DNA of 17,361 nt, from the NCBI GenBank assembly GCA_964580435.1, contig CAZOKP010000058.1:1-17361 (forward strand). The letters run 5' to 3'. This DNA comes from CAZKEW01 sp964580435 (GTDB taxonomy: Bacteria; Acidobacteriota; Aminicenantia; Aminicenantales; UBA8522). The translations under genes and the position numbers were made by a program. Under the pieces are notes generated by a model. The model ran no database searches. It had not been told where the DNA came from and worked only from the letters and a program-made list of their open reading frames with translations. Shown piece after piece: positions 1 through 7,925 of the stretch. Numbering within the stretch: the stretch's first letter is position 1; every line of letters begins with the position of its first letter.

Positions 1-76
1 CAGAAATTTTTTCTATTGTATCAGATAACGACTTTTTTTTCACCTATTATTTATCGCCTCTTTTCCAGCTTGTCTC

Positions 77-82
77 AGGAGG
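77..82 (+). promoter_or_regulatory. Shine-Dalgarno for ATG 89 of the Lon-like gene
   Basis: Perfect AGGAGG six bases before ATG 89. It supports the longer reading frame. A second site, AAGGAG at 124-129, lies seven bases before the in-frame ATG 137, so both starts could be used. Confidence 0.6.
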
Positions 83-88
83 TTTTTT

Positions 89-2572
89 ATGGTATTAAAC
101 CTGAAAGAGGAATCCCCTCTGACAAGGAGTTCCCCCATGAAACTGAAGACACATTTTGAAGAGTTGCCGCCGGAGAAATTGCGCTGGAGGTTGGATCCCG
201 AAAAAATTCCGTTTGCGACAACCGACGACTGCAAGCCCTGCGAGGACATCATCGGCCAGGAAAGAGCCCTAAAAGCCATCAAGACAGGCCTCGATATCAA
301 GAGCCTGGGCTACAACATTTTCATCACCGGCATGCTCGGAACCGGCCGGACCACGACCATCAAGCAGCTCCTGGAGAAGCTGGAAAAGGGAGAGAAGACG
401 CCCGACGATATTCTCTATGTCAACAACTTTAAGAATCCCGATGAACCCACGCTCATTATGTTCCCCGGAGGCCAGGGCAAACTCTTTAAAGAGGCCCTGG
501 AAAATCTCATCGACATGCTCAAAAGGAATATCCCCGAATTGCTCAAGAGCAAGTACTACACCGAAAAAAGAGAGAGCATTATCGATAGCCAGCAGAGAAG
601 GCAGAAGGAAATCCTGCAAAAATTCGAAGAGGAAGTGGCCCAGGAAGGATTCTCTGTCATCCAGGTTCAGATGGGGCTCTTTGTCAAGCCTGACCTCATT
701 CCGCTGATCGATGACGCGCCCACCCCTTTCAATAAGCTCGAAGCCATGGTCAAAGAAAAGAAATTTACCCAGAAAAACCTGGACGCGCTAAAGAAAAAAT
801 ACGAGGAACTGACCATCGAGCTCGATGGGGTTTTTGAAAAACTGAAGGACATCGACGAAGAGACCCGGAACCTGCTCAAGAATTGGGACGCCGAAGCCAT
901 CACTCCCATCATCAAAAGAGGCATCTCGGGAATACGGGAGGAGTTTCGCCAGAGTCCCATCTCTGATTACCTCGGCAATGCCGAAGAGAATCTGATCAAC
1001 AACATCGATCTTTTCAAGAACCAGAAAAAGGAGGAGAAAGAAGAGAAAAGCCGGGAGGTCGTCGACACGTTCCTGGAATACAGGGTCAACCTCCTCGTGG
1101 ACAACTCAGGAGTCAAGGGTGAGCCTGTCGTGATGGAGACGAACCCGAATTACATGAACCTCTTCGGAACGATCGAATCGACCGTCTCCCGCTGGGGAAT
1201 GTGGCAGACCGATTTTACGAAAATCAAGGCCGGGTCGTTCCTCAAGGCCAACGGGGGCTATCTGGTGATCAATGCCCTGGATGCCCTGATCGAGCCCGGG
1301 GTCTGGACCACTCTCAAAAGAACGCTGAGGAATCAGATCTTTGAGATCCAGAATTATGCCTCTCTCTACTTCATTTCCACGACGCGCCTAAAGCCGCAAC
1401 CCATCAAGTGCAATGTCAAAGTGGTCATGATCGGCGACGCCTATATCTTTGACCTCCTCTATTTCCAGGACGAGGACTTCAAGAAAATCTTCAAGATCAA
1501 GGCCGAGTTTGATTCCGAGATGACCAAAGACGAAAGAACCTTGCGCGACTATGCCCGGTTTATCAAGAAGATCTGCGATGATGACGGACTTTCTCCGATG
1601 GATAAGGGGGGAATAGCCGCGTTCATTGAATACGCAACCCGAATCTCCGGGCGGCAAAGGAAAGTGACCACGCGCTTCAATATTCTGGCCGATGTCATCC
1701 GAGAGTCCGATTACTGGGCCAAGATGGATAAAAAAACGATGGTGGGTCAACAACACGTAGAAAAAGCCATCTTGGAGCGGTTCGAGCGCATCAGCCTGAT
1801 TGAGGATAAGGTCCAGGAGCTCATTGAAGAAGGAACACTTATGATCGACACCGAAGGCACAGTCGTCGGCCAGGTGAACGGCCTGTCCGTCTATGATATG
1901 GGCCAATTCGCCTTCGGCAAGCCGACGCGGATCACCGCCAAAACCGCGGTCGGCCGGGTCGGGGTCATCAATATCGAGCGAGAAGCAGACTTGAGCGGCC
2001 CGACACATAACAAGGGCGTTCTCATCCTCGGGGGCTACCTCAGAGGCAAATACGCCCAGAACAAACCCTTCTCTCTTTCCGCCAGCATCGCTTTCGAACA
2101 ATCCTATTCCGGCATTGACGGAGACAGCGCGTCCTCGACCGAAGTCTATGCCATCCTCTCCAGCCTGTCGAAGCTTCCGCTCAGGCAGGACATCGCCGTG
2201 ACGGGATCGATCAATCAGAAGGGAGAGATTCAGCCCATCGGCGGGGTAAACGAAAAAATTGAGGGCTTCTTCGATGTCTGCCGTGCCAAAGGACTGACCG
2301 GCGCTCAGGGAGTCATCATCCCCCATCAGAACATCCAGAACCTGATGCTCCGCCTTGATGTGGTGGAAGCCGTCAGCCAAGGCAAATTCCATATCTATCC
2401 GGTCAAGGACGTTGATGAAGGAATTGGGATCCTGACCGGCGTCGAAGCGGGAAAGGCCCGGGAGGACGGAACGTTCGAAGAGGACACAGTGAATTTTCTT
2501 GTGGACAAGGAAATGCAGAGGCTGGCGGCAAGCTGGAAAAGTTACGGCCCCTCCTCCGAAAAGGAATCCTGA
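89..2572 (+). CDS. Lon-like ATP-dependent serine protease (AAA_32 plus Lon C-terminal protease domain)
   Basis: Cytoplasmic ATP-dependent protease of the Lon-related AAA_32 family (827 aa from this start), expected to degrade misfolded or regulatory proteins. The AAA part has a Walker A-like loop GMLGTGRTT at residues 81-89, with Arg87 in the usual Lys place; I recall Arg here in other members. A long charged, coiled-coil-rich insert fills about residues 145-345, and GGYLVINALD is the probable Walker B region. The C-terminal Lon domain carries GDSAS with nucleophile Ser680, and GGVNEK with Lys723. Their 43-residue spacing equals that of Ser679/Lys722 in E. coli Lon. No N-terminal Lon substrate domain is present, so this is not classical Lon. 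Two in-frame starts each have a Shine-Dalgarno: ATG 89 (AGGAGG at 77-82) and ATG 137 (AAGGAG at 124-129). The shorter form begins MKLKTHFEELPP, which looks like the natural family N-terminus. A TATTAT at 45-50 could be a -10 box but has no convincing -35. Confidence 0.93.
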   Translation: MVLNLKEESPLTRSSPMKLKTHFEELPPEKLRWRLDPEKIPFATTDDCKPCEDIIGQERALKAIKTGLDIKSLGYNIFITGMLGTGRTTTIKQLLEKLEKGEKTPDDILYVNNFKNPDEPTLIMFPGGQGKLFKEALENLIDMLKRNIPELLKSKYYTEKRESIIDSQQRRQKEILQKFEEEVAQEGFSVIQVQMGLFVKPDLIPLIDDAPTPFNKLEAMVKEKKFTQKNLDALKKKYEELTIELDGVFEKLKDIDEETRNLLKNWDAEAITPIIKRGISGIREEFRQSPISDYLGNAEENLINNIDLFKNQKKEEKEEKSREVVDTFLEYRVNLLVDNSGVKGEPVVMETNPNYMNLFGTIESTVSRWGMWQTDFTKIKAGSFLKANGGYLVINALDALIEPGVWTTLKRTLRNQIFEIQNYASLYFISTTRLKPQPIKCNVKVVMIGDAYIFDLLYFQDEDFKKIFKIKAEFDSEMTKDERTLRDYARFIKKICDDDGLSPMDKGGIAAFIEYATRISGRQRKVTTRFNILADVIRESDYWAKMDKKTMVGQQHVEKAILERFERISLIEDKVQELIEEGTLMIDTEGTVVGQVNGLSVYDMGQFAFGKPTRITAKTAVGRVGVINIEREADLSGPTHNKGVLILGGYLRGKYAQNKPFSLSASIAFEQSYSGIDGDSASSTEVYAILSSLSKLPLRQDIAVTGSINQKGEIQPIGGVNEKIEGFFDVCRAKGLTGAQGVIIPHQNIQNLMLRLDVVEAVSQGKFHIYPVKDVDEGIGILTGVEAGKAREDGTFEEDTVNFLVDKEMQRLAASWKSYGPSSEKES

Positions 2573-2592
2573 CCCGGAAGCAGGAAAGACCT

Positions 2593-3318
2593 TCAGCCTA
2601 ACTTGACGAGCTCTCGGAGCTTGCGGAGTTCCCGGGGTTCGAGGGGACGCCACTGGCCGGGTTTCAGCTTCCTCAATTCAAGCCCGCCGTACCCTATCCT
2701 CTTGAGTTCCAAGACATTATGGCCCATGGCCTGGCACATATTTCGCACTTCTCTTTTCCTGCCTTCATGGATCTCGATCCGCAGGACGCTCGATTTCGGG
2801 CCCTGGGCCAAAAGGCTCACCTTGGCCGGCGCCGTTTTTTTCCCTTCCAGATAAACTCCGCGCCCGAGCCTGGAGAGAACCTCCGGGGTTGGGAGCCCTT
2901 GGACCTTGGCCACATAGACTTTTTTCACCTGGAACCGCGGATGAGAGAGACGATAGGCCAGTTCGCCATCATCGGTCAGGAGTAAGAGCCCCTGACTGTC
3001 CAGGTCGAGCCTTCCCACCGGAAAGACTCTTCCCATGGCGGCCGGGAGCAAATCCCGGATGGTCCGCCGCTTAAAGGGGTCCTTCAAGGTCACAAGATAT
3101 CCCGGTGGCTTGTTCAAGACGAGATAAAGATGCCTTTCCGGCGGCTGGACTTTCTTGCCATCCACATAAACGACATCCTGCTCATCGTCCATCTTGTATC
3201 CCAACTCGTCGACGATCCGTTTGTTGACCTGGACGCGGCCCTCGCTGATCAAGCGGTCGGCTTCGCGGCGTGAGGCGACTCCGGCCTGGGATAAAAACTT
3301 GTTGAGCCTGACCTTCAT
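2593..3318 (-). CDS. rluB: 23S rRNA pseudouridine synthase, RsuA/RluB family
   Basis: Converts a specific uridine in 23S rRNA (the position-2605 site in E. coli RluB) to pseudouridine during 50S assembly; 241 aa. An N-terminal S4 RNA-binding domain covers residues 1-45 (MKVRLNKFLSQAGVASRREA). The catalytic core has GRLDLDSQGLLLLTDDG with catalytic Asp105, and the C-terminal half has the RsuA/RluB signature EGRKREVRNMC. The frame is open to 3339, but ATG 3318 is preferred: it overlaps the stop of the upstream gene as ATGA and gives the standard family N-terminus. The overlap implies translational coupling to the pyruvate-kinase-domain gene. RluB rather than RluE or RsuA is inferred from the motif style and length. 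The gene ends 20 bp from the convergent Lon-like gene, with no clear terminator between them. Confidence 0.92.
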   Translation of the reverse strand: MKVRLNKFLSQAGVASRREADRLISEGRVQVNKRIVDELGYKMDDEQDVVYVDGKKVQPPERHLYLVLNKPPGYLVTLKDPFKRRTIRDLLPAAMGRVFPVGRLDLDSQGLLLLTDDGELAYRLSHPRFQVKKVYVAKVQGLPTPEVLSRLGRGVYLEGKKTAPAKVSLLAQGPKSSVLRIEIHEGRKREVRNMCQAMGHNVLELKRIGYGGLELRKLKPGQWRPLEPRELRKLRELVKLG

Positions 3319-3923
3319 TTCAGTCCATCGTCCAGCCACGGTTTAGCCAAGATCTCGATAACCTTGAGGTCAAAAAAAGTCTGCGCGTTTGTCGGTCGAA
3401 GAAGGACAGCCGTATCCGCTCCCGAGTTCGTGCCTCCAATGGCGATGCAGAGCTCCCGAGTTGGAATAAGGCCGGCGTCAGCCGCCATCAGGCTTATCTC
3501 TATGGCGACTTTCGTCCCCTGGCCAAACGTCCGCAACGTGAAGGCGATGATCTCATCCAGCTCATACGTGGCCAACTTTTTGCGCACGGCCCGGCCGACA
3601 CCACCGAAGGCGTGCTGGCAGGTGAGGACTTTGGCCCCCATTTCCTCCAATTTCCGGCGCAGCGCTGGCTTGATCTCCTGGAAATCAGGTTCCAGGAATC
3701 CTGCCGAGTGAGTCACGACAACCAGGTTCTTCCCCTTGAAAATCCGGGCCGCCTGGAGGCCCGTTCTCCCGGATGTCGTCGCCAGAACGATATGGCGGAC
3801 TCTCAACTCAGCCGCACGCCGGGCCGCAATCTCCAGAGTTCGGCTGGTGTTTTGAGGACCCGGTTTCTCGAAGGTGACACAAGAGAAAGACCATTCCGGG
3901 GTCGGCGGGATTTTTTTGGGCAT
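3315..3923 (-). CDS. Stand-alone pyruvate kinase C-terminal (PK_C, alpha/beta) domain protein
   Basis: A 202-aa protein resembling only the C-terminal alpha/beta domain of pyruvate kinase, with none of the catalytic barrel. It therefore should not have kinase activity; such stand-alone proteins are known from genomes but their role is unknown to me. Visible motifs are TTSGRTGLQAAR (residues 49-60), THSAGF (71-76) and GTNSGADTAVLLRP (164-177). These glycine/serine-rich loops suggest a nucleotide- or phosphate-binding fold. The frame is open to a TTG at 3941, but ATG 3923 is chosen because GGAGAAG at 3928-3934 gives good spacing. It is the first gene of a two-gene unit with rluB, joined by a four-base ATGA overlap, downstream of a promoter at 3956-3984. 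The link to rRNA modification is positional only. Confidence 0.8.
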   Translation of the reverse strand: MPKKIPPTPEWSFSCVTFEKPGPQNTSRTLEIAARRAAELRVRHIVLATTSGRTGLQAARIFKGKNLVVVTHSAGFLEPDFQEIKPALRRKLEEMGAKVLTCQHAFGGVGRAVRKKLATYELDEIIAFTLRTFGQGTKVAIEISLMAADAGLIPTRELCIAIGGTNSGADTAVLLRPTNAQTFFDLKVIEILAKPWLDDGLK

Positions 3924-3955
3924 CTGTCTTCTCCAGCGCAAGAGACTTTGGGTTC

Positions 3956-3984
3956 ATTTTCTTTTGGCATCCAGTAATTGTCAA
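3956..3984 (-). promoter_or_regulatory. Sigma70-like promoter for the PK_C-domain/rluB unit
   Basis: On the minus strand there is a perfect -35 TTGACA (3979-3984), a 17-base spacer and a -10 GAAAAT (3956-3961, four of six consensus bases). Transcription would begin near 3949, leaving a leader of about 26 bases before ATG 3923. The rest of the divergent gap (3985-4052) has only weak plus-strand -10-like words, TATAGT at 4022 and TAAAAT at 4034, without a matching -35. Confidence 0.5.
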
Positions 3985-4052
3985 GTGGCGGCCGCGCTTA
4001 AACCGCTTCTTCTCCTTTTCGTATAGTTTAATGTAAAATAAAGACTGGTAAG

Positions 4053-5288
4053 ATGGCGCGACTCAATATCGGTGAATCTTTTTCCATGTCCATGGGGTCC
4101 CTCTGGTCCAACAAACTGCGGACCTTCCTGACTCTTCTCGGGATCATCATCGGCGTCTTGACGATCATCGCCGTCGTCTCGATCATTCAAGGGCTCAACA
4201 ACTATGTCTACACTAAAATGTCCTTCTTCGGGGCCAATGATTTCTCCGTCTCCAAGTTCTCGCTGCTCGGGACATCGCTCAAAGAATTCAAGGAGCAAAT
4301 GAAAAGAAAAGACCTAACCCTGGCCGAGATGGAGCTCCTGCGCAACGAGTGCAAGAGTTGCGAAATTGTCGGCGGCAGCGTCAGCACAGAGCGGACGGTC
4401 AAATACGGCAGCCAGTCCCTAAAAAACGTGGAGATCCGGGGGGTGACCTACCTCGACCATATCATCGGTTCGGTCGTCGAGCTCGAGAGCGGCAGGCATC
4501 TCCAGAAAGAGGACGAGAATCACTCCCGGATGGTCTGTGTCATCGGCGGCGATATCAAAGACAAGCTTTTTCCCTACGTCGACCCCTTGGGCAAATGGAT
4601 CAAAGTGGGCGGGGACAATTTTTTGATCATCGGCCTGGGCAAAAAAAAGGGGAAACTCCTGGGCATGAGCCAGGACAATTTCGTCCGGATCCCAATCACC
4701 ACGTTTGTAAAAATCTACGGCTCAAGAAGGAGCATCAACATCAATGTCCACACCTCCTCGCAGGAGCGGATGGATCAAGCGCAGGAAGAAGTCCGGACCA
4801 TTCTTCGTTCCGCCCGTCACCGCGGATTCAACGACAAAGACGATTTTTCTTTTCGAACCTCGGAAACCTTCATCCAGTTCTATAAGACAGCCACGTCGAG
4901 CATCTATATAGCCATGATCGCCGTTTCGTCCATAGCCCTGCTGGTCGGAGGCATCGTGGTCATGAACATCATGCTCGTCTCCGTCACCGAGCGGACCAAG
5001 GAAATCGGCATCCGCATGGCCGTGGGAGCCCGGCGCCACGATATCCTTTTCCAGTTCTTGATCGAGTCCGCTGTTATCTCGGCCACGGGGGGAGTCATCG
5101 GCATCCTGCTCGGCGTGATCCTGGCGAAAGTCGTCTCCGCGACAACGCCCATGCCGTCAAAGGTCGAACCTGTCTCCATCCTCATTGCTATAGCGATGGC
5201 CACCTCCATTGGCCTCTTTTTCGGCATTTATCCGGCCAACAAGGCCGCCAAGCTTAATCCCACTGAAGCGTTGAGGTCCGAGCAATGA
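4053..5288 (+). CDS. ABC transporter permease, MacB/FtsX type (first of tandem pair)
   Basis: Inner-membrane permease (411 aa) of the MacB-type ABC exporters, which are mechanotransmission pumps moving substrates from the periplasm outward. Topology is typical: TM1 at about 23-47, a large periplasmic domain at about 50-280 (MacB_PCD), then TM2 (about 284-309), the FtsX-type coupling segment ERTKEIGIRMAVGARRHDIL (312-331), TM3 (about 339-363) and TM4 (about 374-396). It ends with the family signature GIYPANKAAKLNPTEALR. There is no fused ATPase domain, unlike E. coli MacB. The start ATG has only a weak Shine-Dalgarno (GGTAAG, very close). Its stop overlaps the next permease's start as ATGA, so the two are probably made together as a heterodimer. 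Substrate is unknown: lipoprotein, peptide and antibiotic export are all possible. Confidence 0.93.
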   Translation: MARLNIGESFSMSMGSLWSNKLRTFLTLLGIIIGVLTIIAVVSIIQGLNNYVYTKMSFFGANDFSVSKFSLLGTSLKEFKEQMKRKDLTLAEMELLRNECKSCEIVGGSVSTERTVKYGSQSLKNVEIRGVTYLDHIIGSVVELESGRHLQKEDENHSRMVCVIGGDIKDKLFPYVDPLGKWIKVGGDNFLIIGLGKKKGKLLGMSQDNFVRIPITTFVKIYGSRRSININVHTSSQERMDQAQEEVRTILRSARHRGFNDKDDFSFRTSETFIQFYKTATSSIYIAMIAVSSIALLVGGIVVMNIMLVSVTERTKEIGIRMAVGARRHDILFQFLIESAVISATGGVIGILLGVILAKVVSATTPMPSKVEPVSILIAIAMATSIGLFFGIYPANKAAKLNPTEALRSEQ

Positions 5289-6532
5289 AAGCCGGCATCA
5301 TGGGGGAAATTCTGCGGATGGCCTTTGATTCTCTGAAGAGCCACAAATTGCGGTCTTTTTTGACGATCTTGGGGATCGTCATTGGCGTAATGACCGTGAT
5401 CGGGATGGTCTCCATCATCCAGGGACTCAATCGCTCCTTCCTGAAAGAGCTGGAGTCCGTCGGCTCCGATATCATCATTGTCAGCAAGTTCGAACCGGGC
5501 ATTCAGATCGGCCGGCAATCGGAAGAAATGAGAATGAGAAAGGACCTCACCCTTGACGACACCATGGCCATAGAGCAGGAAAGCCCTTACGTCAGAGCCG
5601 TCGCGGTCGATATCGTCGTCAATTTCTTTGCCAGTATTCCCGTCAAGTACGAAAACATTAAGAGCGAGGAATCCCTGATCCTGGGGATGAACGAGAAGTT
5701 CCCGCGGGTCCTCTCGGTTTATTTGCCTCAAAAAGGCCGGTTCCTTAGCGAGTCGGATGTCCGCCACAGCGCCAAGGTCTGCGTGCTCGGGTCGGAACTG
5801 GCGCAGATACTTTTTGCCGGCATCAATCCGCTGGGAAAAGAGATTCGAATAGGCCCGGAACAGTTCCAGGTCGTCGGCGTCCTGCAAAAAAGAGGCAGCA
5901 TGTTCGGCCAAAGCCGGGATAATTTTGTGGGAATTCCGATCACAACCCTGATGAAATATTATCCCTACGACCTGGAAAACCTCGAAGTTATCGTTACCCC
6001 AAAAAAGCACGAGTACCTTCAGCAAACCATCGAGGATATCACGAATATCCTGAGAAAAAGGAGAAAGGTCGGTTTCGACAAACCCAATGACTTTGCCGTC
6101 TTCACCCAAGACACCATGGTTGGGCTTTATAACCAGATCACCGGCGCCGCTTACCTGGTCATGATCGCCATCTCGTCGATCGGACTTCTTGTCGGCGGCA
6201 TCGGTGTCATGAACATCATGCTCGTCTCAGTCAAGGAAAGGACCCGGGAGATCGGCATCCGCAAAGCTCTTGGCGCCCGATCGTCCGATATTCTTAAGCA
6301 ATTCTTGATGGAGGCCCTCTTCCTGACAGGGTCAGGGGGAATCTTGGGCATCATTATCGGTTTCTCCATTGCCTTCTTGGTTAAAGCGGCCAGCGGGCTC
6401 CCGGCCTCAGTAACGCCCTGGTCGGTGATCTTGGGGTTTATCGTCTCTGTTTCGATAGGACTTTTCTTCGGGATTTTCCCCGCCCGAAAGGCGGCTCGGG
6501 TCGACCCCATCATCTCGCTCCGTTACGAATAG
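5285..6532 (+). CDS. ABC transporter permease, MacB/FtsX type (second of tandem pair)
   Basis: Second MacB-type permease (415 aa), a paralogue of the preceding gene with the same layout. TM1 is at about 24-46, the periplasmic MacB_PCD domain at about 48-285, TM2 at about 290-313, coupling segment KERTREIGIRKALGARSSDI at 317-336, TM3 at about 342-368, TM4 at about 376-398, and it closes with GIFPARKAARVDPIISLRYE. Shared words with the first permease, such as MNIMLVSV and SIGLFFGI, show a tandem duplication followed by divergence, mostly in the periplasmic domain. The ATG at 5285 overlaps the upstream stop by four bases; ATG 5300 (MGEILRMAF) is a possible alternative. No ATP-binding subunit, membrane-fusion protein or outer-membrane channel follows, so partners must lie outside the window (possibly upstream-independent loci). 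Confidence 0.93.
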   Translation: MKAGIMGEILRMAFDSLKSHKLRSFLTILGIVIGVMTVIGMVSIIQGLNRSFLKELESVGSDIIIVSKFEPGIQIGRQSEEMRMRKDLTLDDTMAIEQESPYVRAVAVDIVVNFFASIPVKYENIKSEESLILGMNEKFPRVLSVYLPQKGRFLSESDVRHSAKVCVLGSELAQILFAGINPLGKEIRIGPEQFQVVGVLQKRGSMFGQSRDNFVGIPITTLMKYYPYDLENLEVIVTPKKHEYLQQTIEDITNILRKRRKVGFDKPNDFAVFTQDTMVGLYNQITGAAYLVMIAISSIGLLVGGIGVMNIMLVSVKERTREIGIRKALGARSSDILKQFLMEALFLTGSGGILGIIIGFSIAFLVKAASGLPASVTPWSVILGFIVSVSIGLFFGIFPARKAARVDPIISLRYE

Positions 6533-6558
6533 ATGCTTGGGTTCGGGGCTTAGTAGCA

Positions 6559-6641
6559 CGCTGATTTTCCCCAGCGAGAAAAACTCGCTCGGTCCGCTCC
6601 TCGCTCTCCTCTCGCCAAGCCGAGAGGAACCATGCTCGCTC
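6559..6641. repeat. Cluster of inverted and direct repeats in the convergent 6533-6689 gap
   Basis: This 157-base gap lies between converging transcription units and has no gene. It holds CGCTG/CAGCG (6559-6563 with 6572-6576), AGCGAG/CTCGCT separated by AAAAA (6573-6589), and an 8-bp perfect stem TCCTCTCG/CGAGAGGA with a six-base loop (6607-6628). The first two stems share bases and exclude each other. The word CTCGCTC occurs three times (6584, 6600, 6635). It could be a bidirectional transcription stop or a dispersed intergenic repeat; no classical U-tract directly follows the strongest stem. Confidence 0.55.
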
Positions 6642-6689
6642 GTCTCTCCACGGGTTTCTTCAGCCGCTGGCCCTCGCCTTACCCAAAGA

Positions 6690-7922
6690 TCAAGGTGTTT
6701 TCTGGACCAATTTTAGTTCGAGGCGCTCGCCGAGAGAAGACAAAATGGCATTCAGGTCGGCATCTTTCTCCGTGACGATTTCGACTAACGAAGAACTCCC
6801 GCCTCCCTTGCCGCCGACCCGGGAAAAGACGAGCGGGATCAGTTCCCTCATGTCTAAAGGAAGCGTCTCGGACGAGGCCAAGATCAAACGGTCATTCTCT
6901 GCTCCCCTTATTCCAAAGAGGACCGCAAAATCGCCGGCCCTGATAATGTTCAGCGCCAGGAGCTTCCCTTCTTCTGGTGATTTTTCTGTCCAGACCTGCT
7001 TGATGATCCTACCGATCGCTTTTTGGACGAGCTCTCGAGCTTCAAGGACAGCCAGCTGCTCCTGGAGCTTCCTCATTTTTTTCTTGGCCTGTCTGATCTC
7101 TTGAAGCATCTTCTCCACAGAGGGCGAGATATCCCTCTCATGAACGGAAAGCTTGGAGCTTATGGCGATAACGGTACGGTTCTTCGAGCCGTAGTCTTCG
7201 AAAGCGCGATGGCCGCACAGGAATTCAAAGCGAATGTTGCTCCTGATTCTGTCCCACCTGTTGATCTTGATCAGGCCGATTTCGCCGGTTCTTCGGCAAT
7301 GCGTGCCGCCGCAGGCGGAATAATCAAATCCGCTGACTTCGACAACGCGGATCCGGCCTTCCTTCTTGGGCGGCCTCCGCAGAGGGATTGTCGAGATCTT
7401 GTCTTCAGGGACAAAGAAGGTCTTGATCTCCCGGTCCTCAGAAACAATTTCATTGGCCCTTTTCTCCACCCGTTCCGCATCGGTTTCCGAGATCTCCCTG
7501 AGACCGATCTCGAGCGTCGAAGCCCCCTCGCCCAAATGAAACGACAGAGTCTCCCCGTCCAGGAGTTCAACAAAGCACTGCGACAGGATATGCTGGCCGG
7601 AGTGTTGCTGCATGTGGTCAAACCGACGCGTCCAGTCGACGGTACCCTTGATCCTCGGCGCGGTGAGGTCCTCTTCCAGGAGGTGAATGATCTTCTCTCC
7701 GTCTTCGAGAACATGGATGACGTTTACTCCATCCATTGTTCCCCGGTCGCTCGGCTGGCCGCCCGATTCCGGATAAAAGCAGGTCTGGTCGAGGAGCACC
7801 GCTGGTTTTCCCTGATGATGGAAGTGATCAACGAGAGCCGCTTCAAACTCCTTTTGGTAGGCATCCTCAAAATAAAGCCTTCTGGTGGCTGAACTTGCTG
7901 GCTTGGCATTCTGATTGTTCAT
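6690..7922 (-). CDS. Alanyl-tRNA editing protein, AlaX-L type with DHHA1 domain
   Basis: Trans-editing factor (410 aa) homologous to the C-terminal part of alanyl-tRNA synthetase; it is expected to deacylate Ser-tRNA(Ala) or Gly-tRNA(Ala) in the cytoplasm. The N-terminal barrel includes FYPESGGQPSDRG (49-61). The zinc-dependent editing site is visible as HMQQH (His103, His107) and CGGTH (Cys204, His208). A coiled coil covers about residues 265-300, and a DHHA1 domain carries the glycine-rich GGKGGGSSS at 370-378. The synthetase aminoacylation domain is absent, and the length fits the long AlaX class. The start ATG lies three bases after the rnhC stop (TAA AAC ATG) and has no Shine-Dalgarno, which suggests re-initiation. 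This gene is the last in the long minus-strand unit. Confidence 0.9.
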   Translation of the reverse strand: MNNQNAKPASSATRRLYFEDAYQKEFEAALVDHFHHQGKPAVLLDQTCFYPESGGQPSDRGTMDGVNVIHVLEDGEKIIHLLEEDLTAPRIKGTVDWTRRFDHMQQHSGQHILSQCFVELLDGETLSFHLGEGASTLEIGLREISETDAERVEKRANEIVSEDREIKTFFVPEDKISTIPLRRPPKKEGRIRVVEVSGFDYSACGGTHCRRTGEIGLIKINRWDRIRSNIRFEFLCGHRAFEDYGSKNRTVIAISSKLSVHERDISPSVEKMLQEIRQAKKKMRKLQEQLAVLEARELVQKAIGRIIKQVWTEKSPEEGKLLALNIIRAGDFAVLFGIRGAENDRLILASSETLPLDMRELIPLVFSRVGGKGGGSSSLVEIVTEKDADLNAILSSLGERLELKLVQKTP

Positions 7923-7925
7923 GTT

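Noticed and set aside
1388..2653. Long minus-strand open frame (421 codons) antisense to the Lon-like gene
   Set aside because: It lies over the conserved Lon protease domain and has no recognisable motifs; it is a by-product of codon composition.
3978..4039. Plus-strand promoter for the permease pair
   Set aside because: TATAGT and TAAAAT words exist but neither has a properly spaced -35; the TTGTCA at 3978 overlaps the opposite-strand TTGACA and has no -10 at 17 bases.
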